Shown: positions 23,627-35,886, counted from the first letter of the stretch. The stretch: 64,000 bases of DNA from Galaxea fascicularis (GCA_948470475.1 OX419347.1:9897165-9961164), one strand, 5' to 3'. Notes: a model not told the origin generated them from the sequence alone. Numbers and translations are program-made.

Positions 23627-24560
23627 CAGATTGCCTTCATTGACAAAATATCTGACGTCAAAGTCATCGAACATTCTCCAGAATAACATGGCAATATTTG
23701 TTAATGGGTCTACTCTCACCATGTATGCTGACGATCATCAGAAGAATGTGTCAGGACTCACAATATAGTTGAATCACGGCTAAGACCACAAGGCAAGATT
23801 GCTTTGGAATGGTATAAGAACAATTTTCTTTTAATTTAGCTAATCCCTGAAGATAAAAATCAGGTGCTAACAATCAATCCAAGGAAAGTTGATAAGGAGA
23901 ACAGTGGCAAAACCCTAAAAATTGATGACCATGAGAAATGAACTTATAAAATTGTTAGGGGTCTACATCGACGAGCCACTGGACTTAAGTAAACACATAA
24001 GTGAAGCCTGTGCTAAGGCTAGCTAGGATAAACGTTGGGCTACTAGTACGCTTACGAAATTTAATACCTTGATAGGCAAAGCCTGCATTATATAAGACTT
24101 CCATGGGTCCTCCATGCAACCGCATGTAACGTATTGGCACTTAACATGGAATTGTTGCAGATGATCCGACTGAAGGACGTTAGAGCGCATGCGCGTTAAG
24201 GCAGTGTTTGGATCTTTGGAAACTTACGAACAGTTACTGAAACGTGCTAATTTGCCCACATTAGAAAACAGGCGTTTGCAAGACATTGCCATTCTTATGT
24301 TTAAAGTAAAACAAAACAGCCTTGTACCTCCTAGCGTAGCTGATTGATTTCAATTCAAGCAGTCTCGATATAATCTCAGAAACCTGTGATTTCGACATCC
24401 CTTGATGCAACACTACACTAGTAATAGATTCCTTGGACCATACATCTGGTCAAGGGACGAAACCAGCCTCAGTTCATTCAAACATGAAATACGAAGACAT
24501 GATATTTCCAGATTGTTAGAAAAGAATAGTCAGTGCCGGATTCTACGTAAAACACAATAC
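23627..24560 (+). pseudogene. LINE reverse-transcriptase C-terminal relic
   Basis: GSTLTMYADDHQ near 23712 is the YADD catalytic motif of a non-LTR reverse transcriptase. Further on, broken by stops and shifts, come WYKNNFLL, QVLTINPRK, KLLGVYIDEPLDLSKHISEA and, after more damage, YEQLLKRANLPTLENRRLQD. These are the usual thumb and C-terminal motifs of CR1/L2-type LINEs in cnidarians. Several frameshifts and stops show it is dead. It lies downstream of the GPCR at 22142. No target duplication was found. Confidence 0.7.
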
Positions 24561-25937
24561 TAGTTCCTATTATAAATATTTAGTTTTCTTTTTAAAATGT
24601 GAATAGTTGGATTTTAACTAAATTATTCTTCGATTTTAGATTTTAGTAGTGGTCTAAGACTTTACAGTACTCTATTTTAGATCTTTCTTTTTTTAATGAC
24701 TTTGGTGTCCCCCATTAGATTATGTGGCTAAAGACATCGACACTTAAATAAAGTTATTTTATTGTTATTTTATCACTCGCAGTATTGATCCTATTTTACG
24801 TGTACATTGTCAATAACTCTACAAATGGTTGTTTTATCGATCGAAAACGACTTGGATGATATCGAATCGAATTGTGGCATCGAAACGATCTAATTAACTC
24901 CCTGTAACCTTAACAAACAAATTAGTTACGCCGGACTGGATTTGACAAATACGTAAAAAAAAAAAAAAAACAGACAAAAGAAAGTATTTAAAATACCTTA
25001 AATTAACACAGCATTGCTTGCTTACTTCAACCTACAGTTCTACACTTCATTAAATACAAAGAACACGCCCCATTTCATTTTATTCTGAATTGCAGTTCTG
25101 TATTATTAACGAGAACCATTTCTCTGCGGTTCAAATTGACATCAATGTTATTTACAGTTTTTACAAATTACACACAAAAGTGGATAAAGGGAACAAAGAA
25201 CTGCAAAAGCCAGGGAACCACGTGAACTTTTCCACTTTGCGCATGACTTATATGTGGAGAGGCTTTAACCCATTGACTACCAGCTGTTTCTACGTTTTTG
25301 GAGTGATTTTCCACTTATAAACGATCCATAGCATTTCGTGACTCTTTATTTGAAAACTACCATGAAAAGTGGTGCTGTCCTCTGGCACTGGAGGCTCAAG
25401 GTTTTTCAAAACATCATTCTGACGTAGCTATTTTTCATCCGTGGAGCTACAAGAACGGCCCAAGTTGGGTTTGCTTTCGACTTTTGCTAATTTTACAGCC
25501 ATTTTTCATCTGTAGTGGATGCCTGATGAGCACATTAAGCGTGACGGTAGCTAAGAGTCCACTTTCTCAAATGATCGAGCAAGGTGATGTACTTTGTTGT
25601 CGAATTTGGCTTGTTACTCGACGAACTGTGAATTGATGAACTGGTCGGACACTTAGTACCTTTGGGACTCGACTATTGATGAATTTCTCGACCTACCGCC
25701 GCATATTTTGGAATTTGTGAGCACTGAAGATCACCACATGCACTAATTTTTGGCGAATTTTTGGCTGTTACCAGAGCCTACGATTCATCCGCTGACCAAA
25801 CAATCGTAGGCTCTGGGGAAGAGAATGGGAGAGGGCACTGCATGGTTCGGAACAACGCATGCTGCAGTCAGATCTGCTGGATACCTACAACCCCATTACC
25901 CGCGTAATAGGGAACATGGTCGAAATGGAAAAAAAAA
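24561..25937. other. Gene-free AT-rich stretch
   Basis: It contains a poly-A run at 24955-24970, and a small foldback at 25751-25817 (CAGAGCCTACGATT mirrored by AATCGTAGGCTCTG). No exon recognised. Confidence 0.45.
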
Positions 25938-26114
25938 CCCGGGGGGGGGGTACTTGACCCATGTTTGGGTATAGGGGTGCCGCTGGGGGTTTGAAATCCT
26001 GACCCTTTTTAGGACAAAAATGCCTTTAATACCCTATCCTGTGTAGGACAACAGCCTCCATTTCACGACCCTGTTTAGGACAAGTTACAAAATGCACACT
26101 CTCTGGTTTTATAT

Positions 26115-26914
26115 AAATTTAAACTGTTTAAGAGCCAATTTCCGTAAATATCGAGAATCCGGCGTCACTCGTGAAATTTCGAAATTCTTCATATTTTGCC
26201 TAAATAACACCTATGGTGAGTTATTTTCGAAAATAGTATTCGAAGATCGTGAAGCGCTTGATTTTTTCTGAAATCGAGGAAAGTTTGAAAAACGCCATTT
26301 TAGCGCCATGTCGCTGCCGACAATGGAGTAAAATGATGCATTTTGTTATCGCTCGTGTAGATGAACGCGGTGACGTCTATCAATGCAACTTGGCCAGAAC
26401 ATAACACATCTATAGTTCTTTCCAAGGCACAAATTTTTTTTGAAAAATCTGCTGGTATAAAACCGTTTTTAACTGTTACAAATACCCTAGTTCAAACGCT
26501 TCAGCGATTGACCAAAATTTAGCTAACTTCCTCACCACAAAAAGCCCACTGGTACATAGAATTTGACGTTGAAATTAGTATTTTCTTAAAGTGCATTCTT
26601 TGCGCTCTGTTGTGTTAAAATTTCTTCCGCGGCCCGACAAAAGTGCCCCGCCGAGAGAAGGAAACGTTAAGTCAATTTTTGCATCGCGACCGCTCTTGAA
26701 ATCAACATGAACACCAAAGAGCTAACTCATGAATTAAAAGTCTACCAATGCAAACACTTTTCTCGCTATTCTGAGCGCCCTACGGGTTACTGTACAATTA
26801 ATTATAAGTTTACATACCGTTTTCAAACTGTTTGAGAGCGATAACCTTCAACATTTCGATTCACAAGGTCAAAGTAGGTGGCGAAGTATTAACTGTAACT
26901 CGATGCCGATCGAA
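26115..26914 (+). repeat. Left arm of large inverted repeat
   Basis: From AGAGCCAATTTCCGTAAATA to GATGCCGATCG the sequence is mirrored by 29134-29936. Stretches compared by eye over several hundred bases show no mismatch in the core; only the outermost 20 bp have small indels. Compared with the right side, about 370 bp lying outside the right arm (29960-30330) is missing here. Confidence 0.85.
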
Positions 26915-27094
26915 CAAGCCTGACGAGAATTTCTCGATTTTCTTTGTTGAAGCAGCCTCAAATTTACTTTGACTTCACGTTAACTATCAAATGAAACTAT
27001 TCCGAGTTTTATTTTCAAGAAAAGAGAGGTAAAATCTCGGTAATGTCATAAAATATCCGTTCTATCACAAATATGCATTGTATTTAATATATTT

Positions 27095-27610
27095 AAGGGG
27101 AGGTGGGGCTATAAGAGACACCATGGTTCTCCATTTAAGGGAGGTGGTGCTATAAGAGACACCATGGTTCTCCATTTAAGGGAGGTGGGGCTATAGCAGA
27201 CACCATGGTTCTCCATTTAAGGGTAGGGGCCTATAGAGGGCACCGTGGGTCTTCATTTAAGGGGAAGTGGGGCTATAAGAGACACCATGGGTATCCAAGT
27301 AAGAGGAGGTGGGGCTATAGGAGACACAATGGGTCTCCAATTAAGGGGAGGTGGGGCTATAGCAGACACCATGGGTCTCCCATTAAGGGGAGGTGGGGCT
27401 ATAGGAGACACCATGTGTCTCCATTTAAGGGGAGCTGGGGCTATAGCAGACGCCATGGGTCTCCAATTAAGAGGAGATGGGGCTATAGGAGACACCATGG
27501 GTCTTTATTTAAGGGTAGGGAGGCTATAGACGGCACCATGGGTCATTCAAGGTAGGGGGGCTATAAAGGAAACCAAGGGTCTCGTTACAAGGGTGGGGGG
27601 GGGGGGGTAT
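27095..27610. repeat. 42-bp minisatellite
   Basis: The unit GGTGGGGCTATAGGAGACAC plus ATGGGTCTCCATTTAAGG recurs about eleven times; GGGGCTAT starts at 27269, 27311 and 27353, giving a period of exactly 42. Because 42 is a multiple of three, all frames stay open and give repeat peptides (MGLQLRGGGAIADT-like), but no start context or flanking coding supports a gene. It ends in a G run at 27597-27606. Confidence 0.9.
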
Positions 27611-27639
27611 AAGCAGAAGCAGGCACCTTCATGCAATAT

Positions 27640-27900
27640 GGTGGGTCCCGAGGTTGTATAATAGTTTTGACCACTCCCCTACAATACTTTCCTCCCGGTA
27701 ACCGGGCTGAAGTGTTCATATGGCAAAAATATTCGGCCCGGTTCCCGAGATCCCGGTTGGAAAACCGAGATCTCGGCAACCGAGCCAGCTCGCCCTCTCA
27801 TGTGAACACATCGAAATTTTTACAAACGATTTAGCGGTGTGGCAAGATCTCGGAAACTGGGTCGGCCCAGTCAACTGGGCTCATATGAAGAGGCCCTAAG
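27640..27900. repeat. MITE-like GC-rich repeat
   Basis: Repeated words GGTAACCGGGC, CCGAGATCCCGGTTGG and CCGAGATCTCGG, then GGGCTCATATGAAGAGGCCC at the right end, mark an interspersed non-coding repeat rich in internal inverted motifs. It lies inside the spacer of the large foldback element. Confidence 0.5.
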
Positions 27901-29133
27901 TTACCTTACGCTCGTTCTAAACGGCTTCTTTTTCTTCAACTAGCCGCTCTTTAAAGTCATTATAGGTTGAATTCCTACGTGGCTCGGGGCTACAGAATTA
28001 TTGTAATTACTCCTGAACGAAGAAAATTTGTCACAATCATTTTAGGATATATTTCACAAGATTGAGCAGGATAATTGTTTCATTCAACACATTAATGAGA
28101 AAGTACAATTTTCTGCGTTTATTACCATAAACCTGGAAAAGCCCTGTCAGAAATGAAAGCGCTTTTTTTTTCCTTTTGTATTTTTTTGGGGGCTTCAGAA
28201 ACGAAGACTTGAACTTTTCAACAAAATACACCGGGCTATCTGGAGTGTCGAAATAGTAAACGTTAAGTGCGAGGACATGCTGCTGTCTTTTTAGGCATTA
28301 AGGTAATGCATTTTTGAGTGGGGAGGGGTGGTGGAGAAGCGTGAACAATTTTCTAAACCTGACAGAAATTTGCTTGTCAGCAGAGCTTTCAGGAGAAATA
28401 ATACCTTCCGCTACATCTCCTTAGTTAATTGTACAGATTATTCTTCTTCCCACATACCCTTTGAGAGGATGCCAAGTCCAAAGTTCCCACCCCTTTGCCT
28501 TCGCTAGTCCTTCACCCCTCCCCCCTACAAGCAATCGTTGTAGAAAAGCCGAACCGAGCAAACGGTCCTACACGCAGTTATATTGGAACTGTTGTATCGT
28601 TTTGTTTGATACAGAAAGAGGCGTATTCATCAAATGGGATCACTGGAGTCACAGTGAATAAGTTTAAAATCGCCGGAGTAACTTCATGGAATTTGTCACA
28701 GTTTCACTTTATAATAACGCGAGAGCAATTAGCGATCGCGATGTAATATGTAATGGCCTTCAACACCTGATTATTACGGATCTCTTCCTAGCTTTGGCTC
28801 CTTCGCTGCATGGGCATGCATACATGACAAGGTGAAATATCTATCTTAGTCTTTTCTATTTCAGCTATTCGACTTGAACACTGTTGCAAAATTTTTGTAA
28901 TGAATGAAATTCGTCTCCGAGAGACGTTGTTTTCTCAGTTAAATGTTAAGGTCAACGTCACGCAATTACGTTTCCCTTTTGGGGTAAATCACAGCAATGT
29001 TTCTGCACCCCAAGACGGTGGCTAAGTAGGAATTCAACATGTATCACTACATCATAACTTTAAAAAGGTGTTAGATGGAGAAAAAGAAGCAGTTTAGAAC
29101 GAGGTAAAGGTCACTTGGACTGAATGGTCGTGC

Positions 29134-29936
29134 CGATCGGCATCGAGTTACAGTTAATACTTCGCCACCTACTTTGACCTTGTGAATCGAAATGTTGAAG
29201 GTTATCGCTCTCAAACAGTTTGAAAACGGTATGTAAACTTATAATTAATTGTACAGTAACCCGTAGGGCGCTCAGAATAGCGAGAAAAGTGTTTGCATTG
29301 GTAGACTTTTAATTCATGAGTTAGCTCTTTGGTGTTCATGTTGATTTCAAGAGCGGTCGCGATGCAAAAATTGACTTAACGTTTCCTTCTCTCGGCGGGG
29401 CACTTTTGTCGGGCCGCGGAAGAAATTTTAACACAACAGAGCGCAAAGAATGCACTTTAAGAAAATACTAATTTCAACGTCAAATTCTATGTACCAGTGG
29501 GCTTTTTGTGGTGAGGAAGTTAGCTAAATTTTGGTCAATCGCTGAAGCGTTTGAACTAGGGTATTTGTAACAGTTAAAAACGGTTTTATACCAGCAGATT
29601 TTTCAAAAAAAATTTGTGCCTTGGAAAGAACTATAGATGTGTTATGTTCTGGCCAAGTTGCATTGATAGACGTCACCGCGTTCATCTACACGAGCGATAA
29701 CAAAATGCATCATTTTACTCCATTGTCGGCAGCGACATGGCGCTAAAATGGCGTTTTTCAAACTTTCCTCGATTTCAGAAAAAATCAAGCGCTTCACGAT
29801 CTTCGAATACTATTTTCGAAAATAACTCACCATAGGTGTTATTTAGGCAAAATATGAAGAATTTCGAAATTTCACGAGTGACGCCGGATTCTCGATATTT
29901 ACGGAAATTGGCTCTTAATAAACCATTTAAATCAGA
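29134..29936 (-). repeat. Right arm of large inverted repeat
   Basis: Reverse complement of 26115-26914. It continues outward with about 370 bp of sequence absent from the left side, then the CCTGTTTAGGACA-bearing terminus. Confidence 0.85.
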
Positions 29937-30666
29937 GAAATCATGCTCGATGCCTCTAAAACCCAGTTGTTTCGTCTCTTCACTTGAACTAAACAAAAAG
30001 CCACCAAGCATTCAGCTCCGTCTAAATTAGTTAGCGTAGCAAAGTGTTTTTATAAGAGCAAATCGAAGATTTGTCAATGTGCGCTTGTTGTAATACTGAT
30101 ACGTGGAAAAATATTTTAAATTAAGATACCGACAACAATGGCATTCTTGTCCAAAAAATGGTCTGATGTTGATTGATGACATTGTAATCTCCGGTTAACC
30201 GTCGGTTTCCAGTTGATATTATGCAAATCAGGAAAAGAAACGCGTCGCTTGTCTGCCGCTCGATCGCATGTTCTTTCAACTTCTGTCAGGCCCCGGGTGG
30301 CAAGCTAAGAAAAGAAAGAGACTAATACCATACCCTGTTAAGGACAGGTTTTAACCTGTTTAGGACAGAGGCAAGTCAAATTGCATACCCTGTTTAGGAC
30401 AGCGAGGCCAAAAAACCATACCCTATCCAGCGGCACGTCCCCGTATAGCCCAAATAAGGGAGTACCCCCCCCCCGGGAAAAAAACTGTTTTTTAGTCTAT
30501 GGTTCCTTCTTAACCAAGCAGCGATTTCTTTTCCACAAACAATGGAAAAGGGAAGTGGGGAGTTTGAAACTCAGTCATCTGTAAGGTTTAGTTAGCTTGG
30601 AAAACCGTGATCGCACTCGATTCATAATCGCGATTCGTGATCACATTCGATTCGTGAAGTGTAGCA

Positions 30667-31822
30667 TCAAGCATAGATGGCATTAAACAACTGTTTTTCA
30701 TCCGTTAGCAGATGTTGAATCCGGTTGTCAACAGCATGAAGAGATGAACCACTGAGTTCCTTAAGCAAGTTAACATCCGGCAGAAAATAGTGAGGCAGGT
30801 CCTTTCGTCTCACGCATTCCTGAATATACCTCAGCATCCCAAGAAATCGCTCTCCAAGCTGATCCACGCGCCACTCAAGCTCAATAGCGTGATAGTGTAG
30901 GAAGGCAGTTTTTAACAAGTAAAAGTGAAAAACGCGAAGATTTCTATCTGACCTGAAAAGGAATTTGAGAATTTTAAGGCATTCCAATCGGCATGTGCTA
31001 CCTGTAGAGCGATCTAAATTGGATACGATTTCCCTCTCTCTCAATGAAAATGTTCGATGCCATAAAACAGATCGCTCTGCGTCACTTGTGAGTTCAAATT
31101 TTGTACATTCTTGAAAACTACACGGCACGTAGTAGCGGGCACCTTTGACATCATCCTCGATCCTGACACAAGGAACCATTTGCGCGGTTACCGAGCCTCC
31201 CCTGTTAGTATCCCGGATGATAATCTCAACTGCTGGACCATTCCTATGCGTCCGCACTCTCTCTGCATCGAAAAATCGTTTGGTCGTCTCGTTCCAATCC
31301 TGCGCTAACTTATCTAGCCATTTTTGCATTTTCTCTGAACGCAAATAGCCGTGTTTATCTGTAAGCTTTTCAAGCCTTGTGTCTGCTTGTTCCGTTACAA
31401 GTCTTAACTTCGAGTACAACTTCGGAACAATATCTTCTACTCCGACGCCTTCCGGGTCTGTCTTCACGACCACCATGACATGAAACTCGTTGCCTCTTCG
31501 ACTTTCTAGTCGTTCGTATATCGATCCTACGTATTCCATATTACGCACAGCACCCGTCTGTCGCCTGCAGTACTCCAGCAGTTTCTGAGTGTGCGCATAC
31601 ACAAGTTGTTTAGCCCACTGAGTGTCGCTTGGAGGCAAACGAACTTTCTCTCGGTGGAATCTACGCAAGTTTCTCAGTAGCTCCTTTGGCCTTATGGGAT
31701 TAGTCCTCAACTCTGGGGCGGAGGCTACGCTGTAAAGATGATCAGTAGAGGTGAATTGCGGGACACTGGTACTGAGTGAACCCAGCGCCAGGTCGTTTGG
31801 AGACGATTCATCTTGATCACTG
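30667..31822 (-). CDS. Mab-21 / cGAS-like receptor family protein, 3' terminal exon
   Basis: The exon starts after an acceptor (TTTTCTTTTAG) at 31822 and ends with a TGA at 30667-30669, giving about 384 codons. Numbering from the leucine codon at 31710 as 1: GS at 62-63 and NEFHVM at 74-79 mark the nucleotidyltransferase core. Residues 159-180 (PAVEIIIRD .. SVTAQMVP) correspond to the strand carrying the third catalytic residue. WHRTFSLREREI (217-228), LKILKFLF and LLKTAFLHY match the C-terminal Mab-21 helical domain; cGAS has the same order. In active cGAS-like enzymes the core is G-S ... E-x-D plus a later D. Here the second acid is histidine (E75-x-H77) and the third position reads VTA, so catalysis is doubtful. 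No zinc thumb. The N-terminal exon(s) were not found; the exon starts with a Ser/Asp-rich linker. Known relatives sense nucleic acids and make cyclic dinucleotides, or act as non-enzymatic Mab-21 proteins. Confidence 0.82.
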
Positions 31823-32040
31823 CTAAAAGAAAAGAGGTTTTGAGACTGGAACTGTTGTTTCTATTGCTTTTTTAGAAAGCTTCACAAATTCTTTAATTCC
31901 TCTGGTAGTATGGCAAAACACTCATCCAGTGAATCCGGAGTGACAGTACCGACCAAAACACCGACTTGGATAAAATTTTACCTGATAACGTTCCACCAAA
32001 GGTTGATAATCTAACGTGGCATACTAAATGTCGATGATAT

Positions 32041-32393
32041 TAGGGACCATTCATTTTTATGGGATTTCGGTGGGCGGGGAGCTGGTGGGATTCCGGGGGG
32101 GGGGGGGGCTGGAGGGATTTCGAGGTGGGGGGGAGCAAGCCAAAATGTCTTTTGAAGGGGGCTGCTCAAAAATAAAACAAAGTAAAATTCTGAAAGTGAA
32201 AACATGAAAATGGCTGGTGTAACTTATTTGGGATTGGAGATGGGGGATTGGGAGGGGCCATCTCCAAAAAATTCATTCAGGAGGACATTATGTGACTAAA
32301 ACTGGTAAGTTGAGGTGGTTATACAATTTGTAAATGACACTTCACCAAATCCCACCAGACGCCCCACCCCATAAAAAATGAACAGTTCTTTAT
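32041..32393. repeat. MITE with CATTTTTTATGGG-type ends
   Basis: AGGGACCATTCATTTTTATG at 32042 is mirrored by CATAAAAAATGAACAGTTCT near 32370-32389. The interior is rich in G runs on + and their complements. A proline-rich open frame on the minus strand is a by-product of the G-runs. Confidence 0.6.
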
Positions 32394-32986
32394 TAGTAAG
32401 AAAAGTAGGTGACGTCAAGCCACCGTAGGCCACGTTCGCTAAGATGTGTTGCGCTCGCGCTCACTATTTGGATTTGTACTCCAACTGAAGCGTACATCTC
32501 AGCTGTACCGGGCGTCTGTAGGTTACCGGCATGCGTACAGCTACAAATCCTTTCGAGACTCCTTTTCCCTTTATGACTTAAAAACTATTCCACATCTCTG
32601 TTATCGCATTACAATTCTCACATAACCACAGGTGTATCAATACATAAGAACCAACTGTACCTTATGTCAAGTGTCGACCCTTGGGCTCCCATCTGAAGTC
32701 AAGCAAACTTCGTATAGCAATCGCGAGGCCTCTAAGGGCACGAGAAAGAAAAAAAAACAATAAGTTGGGAACAACGCCTCTGCACGTTTATGAGCCTGTT
32801 ACGAGTTCGATTGTGTTGATGAGTGAGAAGTGGGTTGTTTGTAGACTAAACAGAACGCAGGGTTGTCGGAACAGCAACAAGGTTATTTATTCCAAATGAA
32901 AGTAGTAAACTCCGCACAAGACTTCACAATAAGCTCACTCTAGGCTTATAAAATTACACTTCGACCTCCGTCTCACTTTAATACTC

Positions 32987-33095
32987 ACGGCCTCTGCCAA
33001 ATGTATAAACGACCTCTGTCACACTTCAATAAACACGGCCTCCGCCAACTGTATAAACGACCTCTGTCAACTTCAATAAACACGGCCTCCGCCAA
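32987..33095. repeat. Short tandem repeat, about 53-bp period
   Basis: The unit ACGGCCTCCGCCAACTGTAT plus AAACGACCTCTGTCA..CTTCAATAAAC is present about two and a half times with small differences. Confidence 0.65.
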
Positions 33096-33396
33096 CGCTC
33101 TTAGCTCTGAGCTCTTCTCTCTAAGACTCTCAGACTTACTTCAACAAACACACTGCTTAGAAAAACTATAAAGCTACACCGACCGGCTTATATACTCTAC
33201 ACAATAAAATTCTAGAACTTTCCAACTCAGCTAAATAAAGAAACATTACAATAAGAACTATTTACAGCTACTACGCAAACGGCTTAAAAATAGAATTACG
33301 GAATCACGATGATTCAGCACTAATTAAATATGCAGAAAATTCTAGACACTTCCAGACAGTAACGCGAGTCACGCAATGATTTTTCGTAACAGAGCC

Positions 33397-33743
33397 GATG
33401 GCGAATGATTTTATGGATGAAGGCATACACCTATTTGAATTAAGGTTGCTCCTGTAATCCTTGATGCATGATGCATGATCTGTTTCATAGCACGCGGTGC
33501 ACTACGGTAGATTTTTTTTATAAGCGGGAAGTTTAACTCGGTTCAAGTCAAACAGTCGCAGAATTATGAGCTGATGGCGAATGATTTTATGGATGAAGGC
33601 ATACACCTATTTGAATTAAGGTTGCTCCTGTAATCCATGATGCATGATGCACGATCTGTTTCATAGCACGCGGTGCACTACGGTAGATTTTTTTTATAAG
33701 CGGGAGGTTTAACTCGGTTCAAGTCAAACAGTCGCAGAATTAT
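33397..33743. repeat. Tandem duplication, 176-bp period
   Basis: GATGGCGAATGATTTTATGG occurs at 33397 and again at 33573. The following 170 bp are nearly identical (differences such as CCTTGATG/CCATGATG and GGAAG/GGAGG). A recent local duplication, non-coding. Confidence 0.85.
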
Positions 33744-34394
33744 CGAGACTAATACTGTCTCCGTGATGATGAGTTCTTCACGTGGCTGAAACGATACGCT
33801 TCCAAACGGTCTTCCTATCCTCCGTGTGTTCACGTTGCCCGAAAAGAAATAACTTTGCAAGTAGCGCCATAGGGCCAACTTCGATATTCCTAGATAAAAA
33901 CATGTTTCTTCCTCCAAATGTCCCAAAAAGACCGAAGCCAACTTGCCCAACTAGGGTCTTCTGAGTACGTCGCGGACATATTGCAAATAGGGCTTTCTCC
34001 CGTAACGCACCGCGGGCTATGGAATATGGATCATGCATAATGCGTTATGGGTCACAGTAGCGACCTTAATTGAAATAATTAAGAGTATACAAGCAGACAA
34101 ACGTATTAACAGCTCTCTGATGACCATGTTACTGGTAGATATCTTTTTCATTACAAACATTGTTAAAAAAAAAGAAGAGAAAACATAAACAAAAGTCTCA
34201 ATTATTTATGGAGTTGTGCGCTACGACACAAATCTTAGGATCAAAGCCGGTTTTCCGGCCATAAGAGACAAGACATCAAAACGTGCGACAAACAGCAAAG
34301 GTCCATGTAGCTTCTCCGATGGGATTTTGAACAGATATACAGAACACGAATGGTTTCACTTAACCCGTAAAATTACTTAACCCGTTAAACAATT

Positions 34395-34693
34395 CAGGGC
34401 CGTAGCTAGCATGAGGCAAGACGAGGCAATTGCCTCGTTTTGATTTTGGCCTTTTTGTTTAGCTCCAGTATCGCTCAGCAATAAAAAGGTGAACTTCTAC
34501 ACTTGCCCAAGATTGACTTTTCTGAAGAAAAAATGCGACGGAAAATGCTTAAAAGAGCATTTCTGAGTCTCTAGATTTCAAAGTTTTCTGAGGGCAGCGG
34601 GGTGAGGGGCATGCCCCCAGATCGCCCTAGCGGCTCGCGCCTTCGGCGCTCGAAACTTGCCTCGTCTTGTTCTGAAGTCTGGCTACGGCCCTG
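34395..34693. mobile_element. MITE, 299 bp, CAGGGCCGTAGC ends
   Basis: CAGGGCCGTAGCTAGC at the left is matched inverted by GGCTACGGCCCTG at the right, with AGGCAAGACGAGGCAA / TTGCCTCGTCTTG as a second inverted pair. CAATT occurs directly outside both ends and may be the target duplication. The CAGGG..GTAGC ends resemble hAT-type non-autonomous elements. Confidence 0.65.
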
Positions 34694-35640
34694 CAATTTA
34701 CATTATGCGGCATGTAGATGTCGAATACAAACAAAAGAGTACAAGGGAAACAGTGTGTAATAGTTGTTAGTAGTTAGTATTAAACTAACCTCTATTTCAC
34801 GGGTTAAGTAAAGTCACTCTAACTGGCTTACTCGTTTGTCCGCGTTCCCATCTTCCTCCCTCCCCCTCCTCCCCTTCCTCCCTACCCCGACATCCGATCC
34901 CCTCTCTCATGTCCCCACTATTTACACTTGTGTGATGTTTAACACTGAAAAGGAGGTGGGAAGTGACGGCGGGGGGTAGTTAAGTTAATAAGCTTATCGC
35001 TGGGTTTCGCCGAAGATATCAGCTTTGTTTGCGATTTTATTCGAAAAACAAGTTGATGTGGCGAACCCAAACCACCCCATCAAGGTTAATTTGCAATCAA
35101 ATAGACTGCAAAACAGTTGGGTTTGTTTTCTTCAAAGTTGGTAGCGCCTGTGAGTGCTCGCAACTTTTGCGGTCTAGCAATCAACCAACAGGGCCGGTAT
35201 AAAAAAAGAGAGCTCTTGTTTTCACCGCGGCTTATATATTCAATACAATGGTAGACAATAGTTTGTCGTCCAGTCATTATTTAAAATGCAAAGTACCTGT
35301 AATTTTCAACTGGAATTAATTCCTTGACATTTTTGTAAAATTTTCGTGTCCGATTTGTCTTACTTGAACGAGCAGCTTGATTTTGAATTTCTAATTTGCG
35401 TGGGTATTTGTTGAATCATAGCTCCAGGCCATGAAACGTGTAAGCTATTTATAAACCTCTAGTTTTCCGTCTTTTAATAAATGCAAAACATTGATAGTTG
35501 TACGAAAAAGTATATCTTCAAAAACGAAAAGGGACTGCTCAAAACGTTTACATGCATGTTGTCAAAACTATGTTGCATTAATGTGCCGACAATTTGCATT
35601 TTATGATTCAAAAATCCTCCCTTAACAATTAACGCTATAC

Positions 35641-35886
35641 ATGAGCGATTTTTTTGGATTTAAGACACCTAATGTTCGATTCCCCGACTTTCAGCGACAA
35701 ACTATTTTCAAGATTATCAAAGTTAGCAGAGTTTATATTCTTGCAGCTGGTACATCATGTTACGCTGCCATTGCTGCGGCCAGCATTAGAAATTTCTTCA
35801 ATAAGCGTCGGCGTAAGGGCAAATTCATTTTGGATTGTATTGGCCGCATTCTTTTGAGAATGCATGAAAAGAAAAACATCATTTAA
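35641..35886 (+). CDS. Small open frame, possible single-pass membrane protein, unrecognised
   Basis: The 81-codon frame begins MSDFFGFKTPNVRFPDFQRQ and contains one hydrophobic stretch (VYILAAGTSCYAAIAAA, about residues 30-46), followed by basic FFNKRRRKGK and a polar tail. The layout (short N-terminus, one helix, positive patch) is like many small mitochondrial or membrane proteins, and an NDUFB3-like exon follows 0.4 kb downstream on the same strand, but no family was recognised. There is no sign of splicing at either end. It may be chance. Confidence 0.25.
   Translation: MSDFFGFKTPNVRFPDFQRQTIFKIIKVSRVYILAAGTSCYAAIAAASIRNFFNKRRRKGKFILDCIGRILLRMHEKKNII

Larger units (their letters stand above)
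25938..30477. mobile_element. 4.5-kb inverted-repeat (foldback) element with G-run termini
   Basis: The left end CCCGGGGGGGGGGTACT is mirrored at the right end (AGTACCCCCCCCCCGGG). Just inside both ends are GGGTATAGGGGTGCCGCTGG-like sequence and multiple copies of CCTGTTTAGGACA or its complement. Further in are arms of about 0.8 kb (26115-26914 and 29134-29936). No transposase was found in the 2.2-kb spacer, so it is either a non-autonomous long-TIR element or a foldback whose coding part has been replaced by a minisatellite and a MITE. No clean target duplication is visible. Confidence 0.6.

Noticed and set aside
27205..27555. Open frames of 81-116 codons with 14-residue repeats on both strands
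   Set aside because: They arise from a 42-bp minisatellite whose period is divisible by three; no start context, splice sites or family.
33678..34038. Overlapping frames of 90 and 86 codons on the minus strand
   Set aside because: Reminiscent of repeated coral intergenic sequence; no motif, and two frames compete equally.
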